32,430 bases of DNA, taken from assembly GCA_023539395.1 (NCBI GenBank), contig JAKCEX010000011.1:1-32430 (forward strand), read 5' to 3'. Below, piece by piece: positions 28,307 through 32,430 of the stretch (positions are counted from its first letter, which is position 1; each line of letters starts with the position of its first letter). Origin of the DNA: Candidatus Geocrenenecus arthurdayi. Lineage in GTDB: Archaea > Thermoproteota > Nitrososphaeria_A > Caldarchaeales > Wolframiiraptoraceae. The notes under the pieces were generated by a model. The model was not told the DNA's origin, made no database searches, and saw only the letters and a list, made by a program, of their open reading frames with translations. The position numbers were made by a program, and so were the translations under genes.

Positions 28307-28773
28307 AATAAAAGCATCTTCAGCATATCGATTTATTTCAATGTGAAGTGCTGAGAGCCGCATAAACAAACATGGGCTGAACTTAATCGGATTATGCTTG
28401 AATGATTATTTTAACCATTTTCTAAGCATATCTATACCATGATGTAGTATGAGTACTCAGGATATGGTTATTGTTATGGCCACATCACTCGCTAGACTCA
28501 CTTTACAGCTTCCTACATGTTGTTAAACACCATAAACAGGTCACCCGATGGTATGCTTCAGAGAAATACGTAGATATTAACCCTAGTTGATGTAATGTGT
28601 AAAGCTTTTCACTAATTCTAAGGATTTCTCAGAAGGTCTAAGATATTAATCTTATTCTTAATCTGGGGTGAATATCATTCCCAAATAGAATGAATAAATA
28701 CTGTCATGACATGTTTTCCTAATTGGCCACATTATAAAGATTGGAAGATATGCAAGTTAATGCTCTACGATCT

Positions 28774-29151
28774 TCAGGTCTCTTCTTTCAGAAGCCTTCT
28801 TACTTTAAGCGTTTGCTCAAGAGTCTTCAGTAATACTTCAAGAGTCTCCGAGATTTTTCTTATCTCATCTACTTCAATAGCTCTAGAGAGAAGTATTGTT
28901 AACTCTTCTATTTTCACTGATATAATAGATGCTGTATTCATTAGAGTATATACTGATAATGCTGAACCTACTTCTTCATCTGACTTAACTTTTACCACCC
29001 TCTTATTACATCTTAAACACCATAATTCTTCTTTAATCTCGAAGATTGGGCTACCACATATAGGGCAATGTTCTGAAAGCATCTTAGCTCCACTCCTCAA
29101 TGCATCAGTCATCCTCTTCATGTAATTATCCTCACTCATTTCTCTCACCAC
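28774..29151 (-). CDS. UPF0148-type zinc-ribbon protein (Sjogren's/scleroderma autoantigen 1-like)
   Basis: HCPICGSPIFEIKEELWCLRCNKRVVKV zinc ribbon plus helical C-terminus. Confidence 0.75.
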   Translation of the reverse strand: MVREMSEDNYMKRMTDALRSGAKMLSEHCPICGSPIFEIKEELWCLRCNKRVVKVKSDEEVGSALSVYTLMNTASIISVKIEELTILLSRAIEVDEIRKISETLEVLLKTLEQTLKVRRLLKEET

Positions 29152-29251
29152 TTCTAAACTAAACTCTAACTTCTAAACGATCCTCCCGATAACCTACTTA
29201 AAAAGTTCACCATGAATATTCTACAACTACTAAAGAACATCCTAACCTTTT

Positions 29252-29962
29252 TCATACTCTAAGTCTTCTTCTTAGAGCTGGATCTCTTGCTTCTAGAAAG
29301 CTAAGAATCTCTTCAAAGCTTTCTTCCCTGGATACATCCACCTCTCTGTAGACTCCTGTTCTCCCATGCTCCATTCTCTTCTTCAATACTCTTATCCTAT
29401 TCCTTATCGTCTGAGGATTGAGACCTATAACTTTAGCAGCTAATTCTACATTAGATTTTAAAGGTATTTCTACATGACCTTCTTCTACTGGGATTATTAA
29501 TTTTAGTTCTTTGTTTATTCCAGGGACTCTATTATTTTCTTTCAACATATTATAATCGAGCTGACCTGCTAGTCTATAGAATTCAAGTTCTTCTTTTCTC
29601 ATCTTGGCTAATGGAAAGCTTACCGAGGTCAATTCTTCTTCATCAAGATAAATATAAGCTTTAGGAACATAGCTTGGAGTAGCTTGAACTAGCACCTTCC
29701 TGTATATCTTGAGATTATTTTCTTCTAGATAGACTTGTAGTAGTGTTGAGCTGACTGGGTAAGGTATGAAGATATCAACATCACTTGTAGGTTTCACATC
29801 TCCACGAGCTATACTCCCATAAACTATCGACTCCATACTTCTAGCCGCTAAGATACTCATTATCTTCTCAGCTTTACTCCTAAGATTCTTTAACAACACC
29901 CATCTATCCTCGCTATAAACGACTTTTACCTCCAAGCTCCCATCCACTATACGTAGTCTCAC
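29252..29962 (-). CDS. Nucleotidyltransferase-fold protein with C-terminal HTH-like region
   Basis: IVYGSIARGDVKPTSDVDIFIPYP (GS..RGD..SDVD minimal NTase motif); VELAAKVIGLNPQTIRNRIRVLKKRMEHGRTGVYR. Confidence 0.8.
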   Translation of the reverse strand: MRLRIVDGSLEVKVVYSEDRWVLLKNLRSKAEKIMSILAARSMESIVYGSIARGDVKPTSDVDIFIPYPVSSTLLQVYLEENNLKIYRKVLVQATPSYVPKAYIYLDEEELTSVSFPLAKMRKEELEFYRLAGQLDYNMLKENNRVPGINKELKLIIPVEEGHVEIPLKSNVELAAKVIGLNPQTIRNRIRVLKKRMEHGRTGVYREVDVSREESFEEILSFLEARDPALRRRLRV

Positions 29963-30015
29963 TCAATGATATTTATTATTCCCTTATTCTGATATTATCC
30001 AGTAGATGGTAATGG

Positions 30016-31131
30016 GTGTTCAGAGTGAAGATTCAGCAGGTCGATTTATTAAAGAAGTTTATTAGGGTGCTTCCTGAGAATACTTTAGACCTACTAAATA
30101 TTTTCAGGCTCGTTAGTATAGGCGACATCATTTATTCTGAGACTAGTAGAGAAGTTAAGAAGGAACGTGCGGACGGTAGATATGATAGTGAGAGAGTACT
30201 TGTAACGCTAGGGGTAGATGTTGAGAAGAAATCTATTGACTCCCTCTTAAAGAGGATAAGCTTTACAGGACGCATAGTCTACGAAAGTAGAGAGTTAGGC
30301 TTAACTGGAAAATACCATACAATCCATGTACACCCAGGTTTAGAGTTAAAGATAGAGAGTAAGGAGAGATTCGATAGACTATACTCTTTCTCATTAAGCT
30401 ATCCAAAGAAGAAGAGTAAGAAGATTCTATGTATAACCATAGATGACGAAGGAATCGCAGTTTCAGAATTTAGTAACCTAGGATTAAAGACACTGTATTC
30501 CAAGAATATTCCCTCTAGGATAAAGATGTACGAAGAACCAGTTGAAGACTTAATATATGATAGATTCAGTGAAGTAGTTAAGCTGGTGCTAGATATCTTA
30601 AAAGAAGACGAAGATGTAGAAGTAGCAATACTAGGCTCAGGTATTATTGTTGAAGAATTTATAAACTATCTAAAAAAGAGGAACATAAAGAACATTCTGA
30701 ATAAGATCAAGAAGAAAGGCTACACATCTACTGGTAGAGAGGAAGGGTTAAGGGAAGCTCTTAGAAGTGGGGAGCTGAAAGAATATGCTGAGGAGATCAA
30801 ACCAGTTGAAGACTCACTTGAAGTAGAAGATTTTATTCAGAAAATGTCTAAGAACCCTGAAAAGGTTGCACTTGGATTAAGAGAAGTACTAGAAGCTATG
30901 AAGATGAAGACCGTAGAGAAGATTCTTGTCTCAGAGAGCTTCTTATGGGAGAACATTGTAGATGAACGGTTATCATCTCTATTAGATGAAGCTGAGCATG
31001 GACGAATAAAATTAAGAGTTATACTTGACGGATTAGAAGCTTCAGAAAAAATACGTGGACTAGGAGGAATAGTGGCCACATTATACTATCCAGCAAGATT
31101 AACTAATACTCAGAATAAAGAGACCATTTAA
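30016..31131 (+). CDS. pelA: Pelota (Dom34) mRNA surveillance protein
   Basis: VLPENTLDLLNIFRLVSIGDIIYSETSREVKKERADGRYDSERVLVTLGVDVEK...FTGRIVYESRELGLTGKYHTIHVHPG. Confidence 0.92.
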   Translation: MFRVKIQQVDLLKKFIRVLPENTLDLLNIFRLVSIGDIIYSETSREVKKERADGRYDSERVLVTLGVDVEKKSIDSLLKRISFTGRIVYESRELGLTGKYHTIHVHPGLELKIESKERFDRLYSFSLSYPKKKSKKILCITIDDEGIAVSEFSNLGLKTLYSKNIPSRIKMYEEPVEDLIYDRFSEVVKLVLDILKEDEDVEVAILGSGIIVEEFINYLKKRNIKNILNKIKKKGYTSTGREEGLREALRSGELKEYAEEIKPVEDSLEVEDFIQKMSKNPEKVALGLREVLEAMKMKTVEKILVSESFLWENIVDERLSSLLDEAEHGRIKLRVILDGLEASEKIRGLGGIVATLYYPARLTNTQNKETI

Positions 31132-31182
31132 TATATTACCATTTCTAGATTCTATTTTAACTATCTTCGGATTGAATGTAAT

Positions 31183-32334
31183 CTATATTCTACTGGAGAT
31201 GAGCATGTGAATTTTAGGTGATGGGTTTACTACATCTCCTACTCTGACACCTATCATGTATACTTCTCTTGGTGCTTCTGAGAGTATATCTATTAAGCGT
31301 TGTGTTATTATTCCATCGAAGACTACGTATTTTACTTCATTCTTTAATTCTTCTAGCTTCTGAGCAAGCTCGCTTACTGGTACTCTGGCAAGCTCTACAA
31401 GGTCTTCATTTAACAATATAGATAATAGTTTCCCATCAACTTCTCTTACATACTCCTTGACTTGGGGTGGTAACTCTAATTCTTCTACTTTAGGCTTAAT
31501 CTTTAAGCTTTTAAGTACCTCTTGTATTGGAGCTGCCTTCTGTAATGCTTCAAATATCTCTTTCCCTGTAAGTTCTTCAACTTCCCTACCATGTGGTGCT
31601 CTAGCAACCTGGTCTATCTTGACTTCCATTCTTAAAAGTTCACTGAGTATCATGTCTCCTCCTCTATCTCCATCTAAGAAAGCTATTACCTTCTTCTTTT
31701 TATTTGCGAGAGATTGTATGGTTCTCGGGATCTTTACACCTTCAACGGCAACTACATTCTTGAATCCATGCCTGAGAAGGTTTATTACATCTGCTCTCCC
31801 TTCAACTATTATTAATTCTTCACTTGATTCAACTTCAGGTCCAGCTGGAAGCTTTTCTGGACCATACTCTACTACTTTTGCTTTCAATACTGCTTCTTCA
31901 AGCTCTTTTAATAGCTGATCGTCTTCGGGGACTTTACTCTTCTCCCATTCATAAAGTATTGCTCTAGCTTTTTCCAGTATCTTCTTTTTCTTTTCTGCTC
32001 TTACATCTTCTATTTTCTCTATCTTTGTTCTAGCTGGGTATGGTCCTACTCTATCAACGCTCTCAATCATAGCTGCTACTAAGGCTGTTGCATACTTATC
32101 TAATGCTGATGGTACAGTGATTCTTCCAATAATTTTATCTCCATGCGTGCTTGTATAGATCTCTATTCTACCTATTCTTCCAGCTTTCTGGAGCTCTCTT
32201 AAATCTAGCTCACTACTGAATAATCCTTCCGTTTGACCGAATATTGCTCCAATAATATCGTTTCTATCAACTATTCCATCTACTTCTATCTTAGCTTCAA
32301 TAATATACTTTATAGCTGGTAGACCTGCACTCAA
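31183..32334 (-). CDS. dnaG: Archaeal DnaG-type primase
   Basis: IDRNDIIGAIFGQTEGLFSSELDLRELQKAGRIGRIEI, TOPRIM EELIIVEGRADVINLLRHGFKNVVAVEG and VIAFLDGDRGGDMI. Confidence 0.95.
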   Translation of the reverse strand: MSAGLPAIKYIIEAKIEVDGIVDRNDIIGAIFGQTEGLFSSELDLRELQKAGRIGRIEIYTSTHGDKIIGRITVPSALDKYATALVAAMIESVDRVGPYPARTKIEKIEDVRAEKKKKILEKARAILYEWEKSKVPEDDQLLKELEEAVLKAKVVEYGPEKLPAGPEVESSEELIIVEGRADVINLLRHGFKNVVAVEGVKIPRTIQSLANKKKKVIAFLDGDRGGDMILSELLRMEVKIDQVARAPHGREVEELTGKEIFEALQKAAPIQEVLKSLKIKPKVEELELPPQVKEYVREVDGKLLSILLNEDLVELARVPVSELAQKLEELKNEVKYVVFDGIITQRLIDILSEAPREVYMIGVRVGDVVNPSPKIHMLISSRI

Positions 32335-32430
32335 CTAGATCCTCACCCTCGATTACCTACCCTACTAGAACCCGTTAAGCAGATCTTCTCCTCCTCTACT
32401 ATAATGGTCTGTAATCAGAGACTATTTAAG

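Noticed and set aside
28116-28310. The repeated TTCCANTGGA motifs as a degenerate CRISPR array
   Set aside because: Copies are inverted relative to each other, irregularly spaced and carry the ORB G-string; no regular repeat-spacer pattern.
28111-28326. 71-aa minus-strand ORF in the track upstream of cdc6
   Set aside because: It coincides with the candidate ORB elements and spacer; no recognisable protein pattern.
20246-31080. Recurrent TGGCCAC motif (near 20249, 28475, 28724, 31072)
   Set aside because: Only a handful of copies, some within coding sequence, and close to what chance could give; no consistent context.

Overview
The window is about 32.4 kb of a compact, AT-rich archaeal chromosome. 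It encodes archaeal DnaG, PCNA, Orc1/Cdc6, the PolD small subunit (DP1), A/V-type ATPase subunits, Pelota and a methanogen-type (type 2) SerRS. PolD argues against a classical crenarchaeon. I found no rRNA, convincing tRNA or CRISPR array. Main points: (1) A candidate replication origin lies upstream of orc1/cdc6, with two 17/21-matching ORB-like elements in inverted orientation with inward G-strings, plus two weaker sites. (2) A ribbon-helix-helix domain is fused to a sugar-1-phosphate nucleotidyltransferase whose GTRL signature reads GTGL; it faces an unusually long non-coding region. (3) A GalT has lost its N-terminal half, with homology running upstream of the ORF start into a stop codon, next to a 114-bp element bounded by a perfect 13-bp inverted repeat. 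(4) A tandem-duplicated GH130 protein is divergent from a single-domain GH130 with a polycationic N-terminus; both lack signal peptides. (5) A bacterial-type GAPDH sits beside an archaeal PGK. (6) A two-gene ATPase plus possible TOPRIM-like module separates ATPase subunits F/E from I. (7) A saccharopine dehydrogenase-like gene appears to start at CTG. All functional assignments come from reading the translations; no database search was run.
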